Source: Pseudomonadota bacterium
Lineage (GTDB): Bacteria; Pseudomonadota; Gammaproteobacteria; Steroidobacterales; Steroidobacteraceae
Assembly (NCBI GenBank): GCA_037200975.1
Contig: JBBCGI010000001.1
Coordinates: 4,585,653-4,649,652 of the forward strand
DNA: 64,000 nucleotides
Reading direction: 5' to 3'
Under the pieces are notes generated by a model. It did no database searches and was not told the DNA's origin. It worked only from the letters and a program-made list of their open reading frames with translations. Shown here one piece after another: positions 8,394 to 17,398 of this stretch (positions within the stretch are counted from its first letter, which is position 1; each line of letters begins with the position of its first letter). Position numbers and translations under genes: made by a program.

Positions 8394-10559
8394 ATGAGAC
8401 TTCATCAGGGCGCGTTGGCGGCAGCGCTGCTATTGCTGTTGAGTTGCGATGACCGGCCCGCCGCCGCGCCGCCGCCGAAACCCACCGCGCTGGTCGACGC
8501 CGCACGCATCGTCAACGCCGATCCGCGCGAATGGCTGTCTTACGGCCGTACCTACGACGAACAGCGTTTCAGCCCGCTCGACAAGGTCGATTCCGGCAAC
8601 GTGTCGCAGCTCGGACTAGCCTGGGCTTTCGATCTCGACAGCGTGCATCGCGCGCAGGAGTCGACGCCGCTGGTCATCGACGGCGTGATGTACGTGACTT
8701 CCGCCTGGAGCAAGTTGTTTGCCCTCGACGCGAAGACCGGCCGACAGAAATGGGTGTTCGACCCGAAGGTGCCGGGCGAATCGGGCGTGAACGCCTGCTG
8801 CGACGTCGTGAATCGCGGCGTCGCCGCGTGGAACGGCAAGTTGTACCTGGGCACGCTCGATGGCCGGCTGGTCGCCGTCGATGCAGCAACCGGCAAACAA
8901 GTGTGGGACGTGAAGACCGTGCCCGACAACACGCGTTACACCATCACCGGCGCGCCGCGCGTGTTCGGCGGCCGCGTACTGATCGGCAACGGCGGCGCCG
9001 AGCTCGGCGTGCGCGGCTTCGTCACCGCGTACGACGCCGAGACGGGCAAGCAGTTGTGGCGCTTCTACACGGTGCCCGGCGATCCGTCGCTGCCGTTCGA
9101 GAGCACGGCGCTGGAGAAGGCCGCGAAGACGTGGAATGGCGAGTACTGGCGGCTCGGCGGCGGCGGCACGGTGTGGGATTCCATCGTCTTCGATCCGAAG
9201 CTCGACCTCATTTATATAGGCGTTGGCAACGGCAGCCCCTGGAATCAGAAGCTGCGCAGCCCGAAGGGCGGCGACAACCTCTATCTATCGTCGATCGTCG
9301 CGTTGCAGGCGGCGAGCGGCGAATACGTCTGGCACTTCCAGACGACGCCGGGCGAAACCTGGGACTACACCGCGACCCAGCCCATGATGCTCGCGGACCT
9401 GACCATCGCCGGCAAACCGCGGCAGGTCATCATGCAGGCGCCGAAGAACGGCTTCTTCTACGTGCTCGATCGTGCGACGGGTGAGTTCATCTCGGGCGCG
9501 GCGTACGCGCCGATGAACTGGGCCACGGGTCTCGACGCGAAGACCGGCCGGCCGAAGGAGACCCGGGAGGCGCGTTACGACCGTACCGGCAAGCCTGCGA
9601 TGGTCGTCCCGGGGGCCGGCGGCGCGCACTCCTGGCAGCCGATGAGTTTCTCGCCGGTGACGGGCCTGGTGTATTTCCCGGTGATGGAAAGTGGATTTCC
9701 GTTCGTTCCCGCGGCGAGCGCCGTGGGCAGCAAACTACATTGGGCGACGGGCGTCGACTTCAACGCGGGTAGTTTGCCCGCCATTGCCGAGGTGCGCGCG
9801 GGCGCGAAGGCAGGCCTCAAGGGCCACTTGGTGGCGTGGGACCCTGTGGCGCAGAAAGAAGTGTGGCGCGCGCAGTTCGAACATCCGTGGAATGGCGGCA
9901 CGCTGGCCACCGCCGGCAATCTGGTGTTCCAGGGGAATTCGCAGGGCGAGTTCACGGCCTATCGCGCCACCAACGGTCAGAAACTCTGGTCCGCGCCCAC
10001 CCAAGCCGGCGTGTTGGCCGCGCCAATCGCCTATGAAGTGGACGGCGAACAATACGTGGCGATCGAGGTGGGCTGGGGCGGCGCGTTCGGCCTGGCCGCG
10101 GGAGAGCTGGCGCGCGACGCGCATCTGGCTTCGAACATTCCGCGCGTGCTGGCATTCAAGCTCGGCGGCGAAGCCAGGTTGCCCGACGTGCCCAAGGCTG
10201 AAGCAGTCACACTCGATCCGCCGCCCGAGATCGGCGACGCGCAGACGTGGACGGCGGGAAAAGCCGTGTTTCATACATATTGCAGCGTCTGCCACGGCGA
10301 TTCGGCGGTGAGCGGCGGCGTGTTGCCCGATCTGCGTTTGTCAATGATCAATCGCGATCCAAAGGCGTGGGAGAGCGTCGTGCGGGGCGGAGAACGCGTG
10401 TCGCGCGGCATGGTGTCGTTCGCGGCCGAGGTGAGCACCGAGGACAGTGAAAATGTGCGGGCGTATGTGATACACCGTGCGCATGAAGACCAGGCCATCG
10501 ATGCCGCCGCGGCCGCCGCGCCGGCCAGCAAGTCCGCCAGTATCGTGCCGAAGAACTGA
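8394..10559 (+). CDS. PQQ-dependent quinohemoprotein dehydrogenase (lipoprotein)
   Basis: This is a 721-residue type II quinohemoprotein alcohol dehydrogenase homologue. It oxidises alcohols in the periplasm and passes electrons through PQQ to its own heme c. A lipoprotein signal ends at LLSC (Cys18), implying a membrane anchor. The PQQ propeller shows the adjacent cysteine pair Cys135-Cys136 that forms the characteristic disulfide, and repeated tryptophan-docking segments. A C-terminal cytochrome c domain carries CSVCH (Cys630, Cys633, His634). The ATG at 8394 is favoured by a GGGGGG run just upstream and by the signal peptide. No PQQ synthesis genes are in the window and the substrate is unknown. 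Confidence 0.87.
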   Translation: MRLHQGALAAALLLLLSCDDRPAAAPPPKPTALVDAARIVNADPREWLSYGRTYDEQRFSPLDKVDSGNVSQLGLAWAFDLDSVHRAQESTPLVIDGVMYVTSAWSKLFALDAKTGRQKWVFDPKVPGESGVNACCDVVNRGVAAWNGKLYLGTLDGRLVAVDAATGKQVWDVKTVPDNTRYTITGAPRVFGGRVLIGNGGAELGVRGFVTAYDAETGKQLWRFYTVPGDPSLPFESTALEKAAKTWNGEYWRLGGGGTVWDSIVFDPKLDLIYIGVGNGSPWNQKLRSPKGGDNLYLSSIVALQAASGEYVWHFQTTPGETWDYTATQPMMLADLTIAGKPRQVIMQAPKNGFFYVLDRATGEFISGAAYAPMNWATGLDAKTGRPKETREARYDRTGKPAMVVPGAGGAHSWQPMSFSPVTGLVYFPVMESGFPFVPAASAVGSKLHWATGVDFNAGSLPAIAEVRAGAKAGLKGHLVAWDPVAQKEVWRAQFEHPWNGGTLATAGNLVFQGNSQGEFTAYRATNGQKLWSAPTQAGVLAAPIAYEVDGEQYVAIEVGWGGAFGLAAGELARDAHLASNIPRVLAFKLGGEARLPDVPKAEAVTLDPPPEIGDAQTWTAGKAVFHTYCSVCHGDSAVSGGVLPDLRLSMINRDPKAWESVVRGGERVSRGMVSFAAEVSTEDSENVRAYVIHRAHEDQAIDAAAAAAPASKSASIVPKN

Positions 10560-10579
10560 CCCCGCCGCCAATGTAGTTA

Positions 10580-11212
10580 GTGAGCCGCGCCATGCGCCGT
10601 AAGACGCGCGCGCGGTTCGCGATTGCCGTGGGTTGCGTATTTCTGGCCTTGAGCGGCTCGGCCATGGCGGCCGATTCGAAGCTGCCGATCCTGCTGGCCA
10701 AGGTCACCAAGGTGAACGACGGCGATTCGATCGAAGTGCAGCTCGATGCCGGGCCGGCGCGGGTGCGGTTCTCCGCGGTCGACACGCCCGAATACGACCA
10801 GCCTTATGGCATGACGGCATCCGCAGCATTGAAGTCCATGTTGCCGGTGGGATCCGATGTCGAGCTCGAAATCGTCACGCAGGACCAATTCCGCCGCCTG
10901 GTCGCCACGGTGTGGCTGGTCGCGGACGGCAAACGCATCAACATCAATGAAGCCATGCTGCGCGACGGGCACGCCTGGGCGTACCGGCGCTACATGAAGA
11001 ACCCGAAGTTCTGCGACCTCGAGCAGGAGGCGCGTTCGAAGAAGCTCGGCCTGTGGGCACAGCCGATCAGCGACTGGGTCTATCCACCGGAATGGCGGTT
11101 TCTCAAGAACGGCGAAATTCGTACCTTGCCGGTGCCGTACGAAGAGACGCGCGAGAAGTGCGTGGCGGTGCTCGGTCTCGCGGGCGCGGCGACGTACGAA
11201 CCGCCGAAATAA
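10580..11212 (+). CDS. Secreted thermonuclease-like (SNase domain) protein
   Basis: This protein of about 210 residues has a signal peptide (ALSGSAMA followed by ADSK) and a staphylococcal-nuclease domain. Conserved elements are VNDGDSIEV, the VRFSAVDTPE segment carrying the Arg and Glu equivalent to Arg35 and Glu43 of the S. aureus enzyme, and NEAMLRDGHAW with the Arg87 equivalent. It is therefore a probable Ca2+-dependent nuclease acting outside the cytoplasm. The C-terminal 40 residues after the fold are unrecognised. The start is GTG 10580 or, four codons later, ATG 10592; neither has a clear ribosome-binding site. It begins 20 bp after the dehydrogenase and may be cotranscribed with it. 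Confidence 0.75.
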   Translation: MSRAMRRKTRARFAIAVGCVFLALSGSAMAADSKLPILLAKVTKVNDGDSIEVQLDAGPARVRFSAVDTPEYDQPYGMTASAALKSMLPVGSDVELEIVTQDQFRRLVATVWLVADGKRININEAMLRDGHAWAYRRYMKNPKFCDLEQEARSKKLGLWAQPISDWVYPPEWRFLKNGEIRTLPVPYEETREKCVAVLGLAGAATYEPPK

Positions 11213-11245
11213 GAATGCCGGAAATCGACGCCCGGCAGAGCGCTC

Positions 11246-11917
11246 TCACGCCAGCATCTTGCGGCCCGACTCCACGGTTTGTTTGTCCTTGTCGCCCACG
11301 TCCGCGGCTGGCGGCACCGCGCGGCCCTTGATCACCGCCGGGCGCGCGCCGATGAGATCGAGCCAGCGTTTCAAATGCGGCAGGCCGTCGATATCGACGC
11401 CCGACCAGGCAAAACCAGCCACCCAGCTCCATAACGCGATATCCGCGATCGAGTAGTCGCCGCCCGCGATGTACTGGTGGTTGGCAAGCTGACGTTCCAT
11501 CACTTCGAACAGCCGCCGCACCTCGCGTTGATACCGATCGATCGCGTACGGGATCTTCTCCGGCGCGTACCGGAAGAACACATTGGCCTGGCCCATCATG
11601 GGTCCGATGCCGCCCATCTGGAACATCAGCCACTGCAGCACGGTCGAGCGCGCCTTGGCATCCGCAGGCAGCAGCTTGCCGGTCTTCTCGGCGAGATAAA
11701 TGAGAATGGCGCCGGACTCGAACACCGCGAAATCGCCGTTGCCGTGATCGACGATCGCGGGGATGCGCCCGTTCGGATTGATCTTCAGAAACCATTCTTC
11801 TTTCTGTTCGAGCTTCGACAGCGCGATCTGCCGGACGGTATACGGCAGCCCGAGCTCCTCCAACGCGATGGATATTTTCCAGCCATTGGGCGTCGCGGCC
11901 GTGAACAGCTCGATCAT
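11246..11917 (-). CDS. Glutathione S-transferase, YfcG/YghU-like
   Basis: This 223-residue glutathione S-transferase opens with [17 protein letters not shown], matching the Nu-class (YfcG/YghU) signature in which a TPNG segment replaces the usual catalytic Tyr/Ser region. A thioredoxin-like N-terminal domain (including [12 protein letters not shown] and [13 protein letters not shown]) is followed by an all-helical C-terminal domain. Homologues reduce disulfides using glutathione, and the physiological substrate is usually unknown. The ATG at 11917 is chosen because GGAGGA lies 6 bases upstream; the longer open frame runs into the divergent promoter. It is divergent from an AEC permease, with a perfect palindrome between them. 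Confidence 0.83.
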   Translation of the reverse strand: MIELFTAATPNGWKISIALEELGLPYTVRQIALSKLEQKEEWFLKINPNGRIPAIVDHGNGDFAVFESGAILIYLAEKTGKLLPADAKARSTVLQWLMFQMGGIGPMMGQANVFFRYAPEKIPYAIDRYQREVRRLFEVMERQLANHQYIAGGDYSIADIALWSWVAGFAWSGVDIDGLPHLKRWLDLIGARPAVIKGRAVPPAADVGDKDKQTVESGRKMLA

Positions 11918-11991
11918 GGTTCGTCCTCCGGGTGCCTGGCGCGAGTACACGCCGCGGCGCGTCGCCAAGTCAACGCGCCACTCATGACTTT

Positions 11992-12011
11992 TCACTCTGG
12001 TACCAGAGTGA
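11992..12011. promoter_or_regulatory. 20-bp perfect palindrome in divergent promoter
   Basis: TCACTCTGGTACCAGAGTGA is perfectly self-complementary. It lies 75 bp upstream of the GST start and 19 bp upstream of the AEC permease start. The CTGGTACCAG core resembles operators of the GntR/FadR type, but no regulator gene is adjacent. Confidence 0.55.
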
Positions 12012-12029
12012 TTGCGCTAGATTGCGCCC

Positions 12030-12935
12030 GTGGAATTTCTCAGCACGCACTGGCGGCTCGCGGCGGTCGCGGGCCTGTTCTTCATCGGCGTCGCCGCGCG
12101 ACGCACGGGGTGGGCGGGCGCGCGCGAAGGGCGCTGGCTGCTGACGTTCGTCTTCAACATCGGCTTGCCGATCCTGATCTTCGGCGCGCTGACCGACATA
12201 CCGCTGGTGCGCGAACAGGCGCTGCTGCCGGTGGCGGCGATCTGCACGTCGCTCGCCGGCTGGGGCGCGGCGGTGATCGCGGCACGCCGTTTCGGTCTGC
12301 CGAAAACGGGGGAGGGCGCGCTCGCAATGTGCGCCATGTCCATCAACAATTCGATGGTGTATCCCTTCGCGGCGTTGAGCCTCGGAACGGCGGCCTTTTC
12401 GCAGCTGGTGATGTTCGACATGGGCCACGCGTTGCTGGTGTGGACGGTGACCACCGTGGTCGCCTGCAAGTACGGCGGGCATGGCGATGACATCCCGGTG
12501 CTGTTGCGGCGGACGCTGCTGGCCCCGCCATTGTGGGTATTGTTCATCGCCCTGGGGCTGAACGTCGGCGGCGCGCCGGTGCCGCACGACTTCCTGCACG
12601 CGGCGTTGCTGCTCGGGCAGATGTTGATCCTGCTGGTGCCGCTCGCGATGGGTCTGCTCGTGAGCGCACGGGGCATCCGGCGCCCGGAGGTGATCGTCGC
12701 CGTGGTGCTGAGGACGGGCTTCGGCGCCCTGGTCGGTTTGACGCTGGTCTGGTTGTTTGGACTCGAAGGCAGCGCGGCACAGATCGCGGTCATCGGCGCT
12801 GCCGCGCCCATAGGGTTCACCGCGGTCGTGCTGTCCGCGCGGGAAGGGCTGGACCTCGATCTCGCCACCGGCGCCGCGGCGATTTCAGTATTCCTGGGTT
12901 CGATCTGGATACCGCTGGTGCTGATGTTCGTCTAG
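12030..12935 (+). CDS. AEC-family (auxin efflux carrier) permease
   Basis: This 301-residue integral membrane protein has about ten hydrophobic segments arranged as two five-helix halves, as in the auxin efflux carrier (AEC) family of small organic acid or auxin-like transporters. Typical features are INNSMVYPFAAL in the middle of the first half and AAPIGFTAVVLSAREGLD in the second. The start is GTG 12030 (MEFLSTHW), 19 bp from the palindrome at 11992-12011. It points away from the GST gene. The substrate cannot be predicted. Confidence 0.78.
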   Translation: MEFLSTHWRLAAVAGLFFIGVAARRTGWAGAREGRWLLTFVFNIGLPILIFGALTDIPLVREQALLPVAAICTSLAGWGAAVIAARRFGLPKTGEGALAMCAMSINNSMVYPFAALSLGTAAFSQLVMFDMGHALLVWTVTTVVACKYGGHGDDIPVLLRRTLLAPPLWVLFIALGLNVGGAPVPHDFLHAALLLGQMLILLVPLAMGLLVSARGIRRPEVIVAVVLRTGFGALVGLTLVWLFGLEGSAAQIAVIGAAAPIGFTAVVLSAREGLDLDLATGAAAISVFLGSIWIPLVLMFV

Positions 12936-12996
12936 CGTCGAATCGGGTTTCCGCCGCGGTCGAGTGAGCGGGCCGCGAGCGCCGAGAGTGGGGCGG

Positions 12997-14709
12997 ATGT
13001 ACACCACGAGCTCCGCGATCCTGGAAGCGCTGGCCGAGGCCGGCGTCGAATTCATCTTTGCCAATTTCGGCAGCGATCATCCGGGCCTGATCGAGGCCAT
13101 CGCGCAGGCGCGGGTGGCGGGCAGGCCCTGTCCGCGGGTCGTCACGTGCCCGGCGGAAATGGTTGCGATGTCCGCGGCGCATGGCTACGCCCAAACTACC
13201 GGCCGCGCGCAGGCGGTGCTGGTGCACGTCGACTGCGGGACGCAGGCGCTGGGTGGCGCCGTGCACAATGCGGCCAAGGGCCGCGTGCCGGTTTTCATCC
13301 TTGCGGGGCTTTCCCCGGCGACGCAGGAAGGCGAAGCGCGCGGCAGCCGCAATGAATTCATCCAGTGGATCCAGGACGTGCCCGATCAACGCGGGCTGGT
13401 GCGCGGATATGTGCGCCACGAGAACGAAATCCGCCACGGCGCCAACGCCAGGCAGATCGTGCACCGCGCGCTGCAGTTCGCACACAGCGCGCCGCGCGGG
13501 CCGGTGTACGTGACGGCGGCGAGAGAGACGCTCGAGCAGGAGGTAGCGCGGGTGTCGATCGACGTGGCCCGTTGGAAGCCGGTGGCGCCGGCGGCGCTGA
13601 GCGCGGAGAGCGTGGTGCAGATTTCGCAGGCACTCGTCGACGCCGACTGCCCGCTGATCGTCACCTCGTATGCCGGCCGCTCGCCAGCGGCGGTGGCGGA
13701 GCTGTCGGCGCTCGCGAGCGAGCTGGGCGTGGGGGTCGTCGAGTCGGTGCCCAGTTACATGAATTTTCCGGCCACGCACCCGAATTATCTGGGCGTGCAG
13801 TGGAACGAACGGCGGCAGAACGCGGCGCTGGCACAGGCGGACGTGGTGCTGGTGGTCGACAGTGACGTGCCGTGGATCGGCGCGGTCAGTCATCCGCGCG
13901 TGGGCGCGCGGATATTTCACATCGATACGGATCCTCTCAAGGTGCAGATGCCGCTGTGGTACATCGGTGCCACGACGCAATGCGCCGCGGAGGCGGCGGT
14001 CGCGTTGCGGCAGATCCGGTCGGCGGCGCGCGGACAGCTGCCGGAGGCGAAGCTGGCGCAACGGCGGTCGCGCCTCACGGCGGCGCACGAGTTGTGGGAG
14101 AGCGAGATCGAGCGTCATGAGCAGGTACCGGCGCAGGGATTGAGTGCCGAATACCTGGTTGCGCGCATCCGGGAGGCGATCGGCGAAGATGCGATCGTCG
14201 TGAGCGAGGCGGTCACCAATTTCCACGTGGTGTCGCAGCATCTGCGGCGGACGAAGGCCGGTACCTTGTTCTCGAGCGGCGGGGGTTCGCTGGGCTACAA
14301 CGGCGGTGCGGCGCTCGGCGTGAAGCTTGCCCGTCCCGATGCGCTGGTGGTTTCGATCTGCGGCGACGGCTCCTATCTATTCTGCCAGCCGTCGGTCGTA
14401 CACTGGATGGCACGGCGCTACGACGCGCCGTTCCTGCACGTGGTGCTCAACAATGGCGGCTGGCGTGCGCCGCGCCAGGCCGTGGTCAGCGTGCATCCCG
14501 ATGGAATCGCCGCCCGGGCGCCGAACATCGACATCGATTTCCCGCAACCGCCGGACTATGGCGGCATCGCCGCCGCCGCGGGCGGCGCGCACGTCGAGGT
14601 CGTGAAGATCGCAGCGCAGGTGGACGGCGCGCTGACCCGCGCCTTGCGCGCGATCCGCGACGAACGCCGCGCAGCTGTGATCGACGCGTTGGTGTCAGGT
14701 GGGACTTAG
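12997..14709 (+). CDS. Thiamine diphosphate-dependent enzyme, acetolactate synthase-like
   Basis: This is a 570-residue ThDP enzyme with the three-domain architecture of acetolactate synthase and benzoylformate decarboxylase. The catalytic glutamate lies in CPAEMVAMSAAHGYAQ. The ThDP-binding motif runs from GDGSYLF to LNNGGW in the C-terminal third. It is not a canonical IlvB; the FANFGSDHP opening marks a separate uncharacterised group of ThDP-requiring proteins, so decarboxylase or ligase activity on a 2-oxo acid is the most that can be said. An upstream GTG at 12964 is possible. The last six residues (LVSGGT) and the stop codon lie within the arm of a REP palindrome shared with the convergent next gene. 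Confidence 0.75.
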   Translation: MYTTSSAILEALAEAGVEFIFANFGSDHPGLIEAIAQARVAGRPCPRVVTCPAEMVAMSAAHGYAQTTGRAQAVLVHVDCGTQALGGAVHNAAKGRVPVFILAGLSPATQEGEARGSRNEFIQWIQDVPDQRGLVRGYVRHENEIRHGANARQIVHRALQFAHSAPRGPVYVTAARETLEQEVARVSIDVARWKPVAPAALSAESVVQISQALVDADCPLIVTSYAGRSPAAVAELSALASELGVGVVESVPSYMNFPATHPNYLGVQWNERRQNAALAQADVVLVVDSDVPWIGAVSHPRVGARIFHIDTDPLKVQMPLWYIGATTQCAAEAAVALRQIRSAARGQLPEAKLAQRRSRLTAAHELWESEIERHEQVPAQGLSAEYLVARIREAIGEDAIVVSEAVTNFHVVSQHLRRTKAGTLFSSGGGSLGYNGGAALGVKLARPDALVVSICGDGSYLFCQPSVVHWMARRYDAPFLHVVLNNGGWRAPRQAVVSVHPDGIAARAPNIDIDFPQPPDYGGIAAAAGGAHVEVVKIAAQVDGALTRALRAIRDERRAAVIDALVSGGT

Positions 14710-14758
14710 AGGAACTAGCGCATCGCGCTAGTTCCCCTAAGTCCCACCTGACACCAAC
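14688..14758. repeat. REP palindrome (BIME-like), locus A
   Basis: Two 34-bp arms (14688-14721 and 14725-14758) are complementary with a single A/C mismatch (14710/14736) around a 3-nt loop. The outer part, GGTGTCAGGTGGGACTTAG, is a diverged form of the REP unit GGTGCCGGGTCGGACTTAG found at the other loci. Both flanking convergent genes end inside it: the ThDP enzyme stops at 14707-14709 and the amidohydrolase at 14739-14737, each reading LVSGGT then TAG. On RNA it would form a very stable hairpin acting on both transcripts. Confidence 0.9.
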
Positions 14759-15777
14759 TTGAACAACCGTTCCGCGTTCGTCTGGAAGTACTTCTTCTTG
14801 TCGGCGTCCGGCATCGGCAGCTCGTCGGACACCGTCACTTCCGACGGCAGATACTGGTAGGGATAGTCCATCGCGTACAACGTGTGATCCGCACCCATCA
14901 CCTGGTGGCACAACATGATGGCCGGCGCCCAGGCGACGCCGCTGTTGGTCACGTACACGTTGTCGCGCAGGTATTCGCCCGGTGTGCGCTTCAGCTTGCG
15001 CAACTGCGGATACCGATTCGCCGCGAGCTGCGCGCGATGCATGTAGTCGATGCGATATACCCAGAACGGCAACGCCTCGCCGCAATGGCCGACGATCATC
15101 TTGAGTTTCGGGAATCGGTCGAACACGCCGGCCACGATGATGCGCAACAGGTGCAGGCCGGTCTCCGCCTGGAAGCCGAACACCGCGCCGTCCAGCCCCG
15201 CTTCGAGATACGGCGCGATCATGTCGCGCGGCGGCGCGTTCGGATGCAGGTAGATAGGAACATCGAGCGCCTCGGCCGCCGCGAAGATGTCCCAGAACTT
15301 CGGGTCGTCGAGGCGTTCGCCCTGCGTGTGCGAATTGATGATGACGCCGCGCAGGCCGAGCCGGGTCACGCCGCGTTCGATCTCGCGCGCGGCGGCCTGC
15401 GGATCCTGCGGTGCGCAGGCCGCGAGCCCGGCATAACGGGCCGGATACCGTGCGATCGCCGCGGCCAGTTCGTCGTTGCTCGAAACCGCCAGCGCATTCG
15501 CCGTGGCCGCGTCGAACACCTGCACGCCGGGAGAGGTCAGCGACAACACCTGCATGTCGATGCCGCTCGCATCCATGTCGGCGATGCGTGCCGGCCCGAG
15601 ATCCTGCAGCCGATCGATGATGAAACGCGCGCGTTCACATTGGCTGCCCAGATAGAAGCCCCACAGGCTCTTGAAACCGGGATCGTCGTACCCGTTCGCG
15701 AGCAGGCGGCGAAAGCCGTCGAGCTGTTCGCGCGTGGCGAAGGCTTCTTCCGTGGCAATGCGTTTGTAAGCTGGCAT
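14737..15777 (-). CDS. Amidohydrolase, 5-carboxyvanillate decarboxylase (LigW)-like
   Basis: This 346-residue protein of the amidohydrolase/ACMSD decarboxylase superfamily closely resembles LigW of Sphingobium SYK-6 as I remember it. Shared stretches are RIATEEAFATRE near the start, LWGFYLGSQCERA, RIADMDASGID, NSHTQGERLDDPKFW, FGFQAETGLHLLRI, VGHCGEALPFW and YAMDYPYQY. Metal-site residues expected for the family are present: Glu in ATEEAF, His in IYLHPN, His in GHCGE and Asp in DYPYQ. LigW decarboxylates 5-carboxyvanillate to vanillate in lignin-biphenyl breakdown; gamma-resorcylate-type decarboxylation is an alternative. The ATG at 15777 matches the family start. The C-terminus (LVSGGT) is encoded by the REP palindrome. 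Confidence 0.78.
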   Translation of the reverse strand: MPAYKRIATEEAFATREQLDGFRRLLANGYDDPGFKSLWGFYLGSQCERARFIIDRLQDLGPARIADMDASGIDMQVLSLTSPGVQVFDAATANALAVSSNDELAAAIARYPARYAGLAACAPQDPQAAAREIERGVTRLGLRGVIINSHTQGERLDDPKFWDIFAAAEALDVPIYLHPNAPPRDMIAPYLEAGLDGAVFGFQAETGLHLLRIIVAGVFDRFPKLKMIVGHCGEALPFWVYRIDYMHRAQLAANRYPQLRKLKRTPGEYLRDNVYVTNSGVAWAPAIMLCHQVMGADHTLYAMDYPYQYLPSEVTVSDELPMPDADKKKYFQTNAERLFKLVSGGT

Positions 15778-15898
15778 CGTGCTGCGCCTGGTGAATGGCG
15801 CAAAGCATCGCACGGGCCGAGCCGGCGCCGATTGCACGCCGCAGCTACTTTCGCTTCACGAAGAATCGAGTCGACGCAGGCGTGCTGACGGCTTGATC

Positions 15899-17347
15899 AT
15901 GACCATCATGAACACACCCGCCTTTCCGCCACTTTCCCTGTTCATCGATGGCGAGTGGTTGGGCGCCGGCGGGCGCAGGACACAGGCGCTGATCAACCCC
16001 GCGACCGAAGAAGCGTTAGCGCAGTTGCCGCACGCCACCGCACAGGACCTCGATCGTGCACTCCTCGCCGCGCAACGTGCCTGGAGTGAATGGCGTACGT
16101 TGCTGCCAGTGGCGCGCGGCAAGATCCTGCGCAAGGCGGCGGATCTGATGCGCGCGCGTGCGGAAGAGATTGCGCGTATCGCCACTCTCGAGATGGGCAA
16201 GAGCATCCACGAGACTCGCATCGAAGTGCAGATGGCGGCCGATATTTTCGACTGGTATGCGGAGGAAGGCCGGCGTGCGTATGGACGCGTGTTGCCGCAG
16301 CGTCTGCCGGGGCAGCGCATGACTGTCGTAAAGGAGCCGGTCGGCCCGGTGGCGGCCTTTGCGCCATGGAATTTCCCAGTGGGCAATCCAGCCCGCAAGA
16401 TAGGCGCGGCGCTCGCGGCCGGTTGCACCTGCATCCTCAAACCCGCGGAGGAATCCGCGGGCAGCGCGTTGGCAGTCGCGCACGCCTTGCAAGACGCGGG
16501 ACTGCCCAAGGGCGTATTGGCCATCGTATTCGGCGTGCCCCACGAGGTCTCGAGCCATCTCATTGCCTCGCCGGTCATCCGCAAGGTGTCGTTCACCGGC
16601 TCAATCCCGGTCGGCAAGCAACTGGTGAAACTTGCGGCCGATGGCATGAAGCGGACCACGATGGAGCTCGGTGGTCACGCACCCGTGATCGTGTTCGACG
16701 ACATCGACGTGGAGAAGGTGCTCGACGCCTGCGTGACTGCGAAGTACCGCAACGCCGGGCAGGTATGCGTGTCACCGACACGCTTCTACGTGCACGAGTC
16801 CATCTACCCGCGTTTCGCCGAAGGTTTCGCGGCGCGCGCACATGCACTGCCGGTAGGCGACGGCCTCGACGAGGCCAACCGCATGGGGCCGCTCGCCCAC
16901 GCGCGCCGGTTGCCGGCGGTGCAGGGGATCATCGAGGAATCGCTGGGGCACGGCGCGCGGTTGCTGGCCGGTGGCAGGCGCATGGCCCGCAAAGGCTACT
17001 TCTTCGAGCCGACGGTGCTCGCCGATGTGCCGAACAGCGCCCGCATCATGAACGACGAGCCATTCGGGCCCGTCGCCATCTTGAACCCGTTCCGCGATTT
17101 CGACGCGGTGCTGGCCGAGGCGAACCGGTTGCCGTATGGCCTGGCCGCATTTGGCTTCACTAACAATGCCCAACGCGTGCAGTTGCTGGGCGAGCGCATC
17201 GAAGCCGGCATGATCGGCCTCAATAGTTTCCAGATCTCGGTGCCGGAATCGCCGTTCGGCGGCGTGAAGGAAAGCGGCCACGGCAGCGAGGAGGGCATCG
17301 AAGGGCTCGAAGCCTGTCTCGTGACGAAGTTCATCAGCGCGAGCTGA
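15899..17347 (+). CDS. NAD(P)-dependent aldehyde dehydrogenase
   Basis: This 482-residue aldehyde dehydrogenase oxidises an aldehyde to the acid. It has the cofactor segment FAPWNFPVGNPARK, the general base Glu256 in MELGGHAP, the nucleophile Cys290 in NAGQVCVSPTR, and C-terminal FGGVKESGHGSEEG. It is closest in style to succinate-semialdehyde and vanillin-type dehydrogenases; the substrate is not determined. The ATG at 15899 (MTIMNTP) or 15908 is plausible; the longer frame overlaps the divergent promoter of the LigW-like gene 121 bp away. An aromatic or ring-cleavage aldehyde would fit the neighbourhood. Confidence 0.87.
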   Translation: MTIMNTPAFPPLSLFIDGEWLGAGGRRTQALINPATEEALAQLPHATAQDLDRALLAAQRAWSEWRTLLPVARGKILRKAADLMRARAEEIARIATLEMGKSIHETRIEVQMAADIFDWYAEEGRRAYGRVLPQRLPGQRMTVVKEPVGPVAAFAPWNFPVGNPARKIGAALAAGCTCILKPAEESAGSALAVAHALQDAGLPKGVLAIVFGVPHEVSSHLIASPVIRKVSFTGSIPVGKQLVKLAADGMKRTTMELGGHAPVIVFDDIDVEKVLDACVTAKYRNAGQVCVSPTRFYVHESIYPRFAEGFAARAHALPVGDGLDEANRMGPLAHARRLPAVQGIIEESLGHGARLLAGGRRMARKGYFFEPTVLADVPNSARIMNDEPFGPVAILNPFRDFDAVLAEANRLPYGLAAFGFTNNAQRVQLLGERIEAGMIGLNSFQISVPESPFGGVKESGHGSEEGIEGLEACLVTKFISAS

Positions 17348-17398
17348 CGAACCCGCGCGACGTTACGCGAATCCCCGGTTTCCCCACCCGGCACCCGC

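Noticed and set aside
12997..14709. ThDP enzyme considered as IlvB acetolactate synthase
   Set aside because: The N-terminal sequence and lack of an IlvN partner or nearby ilv genes argue against it, although the fold is the same.
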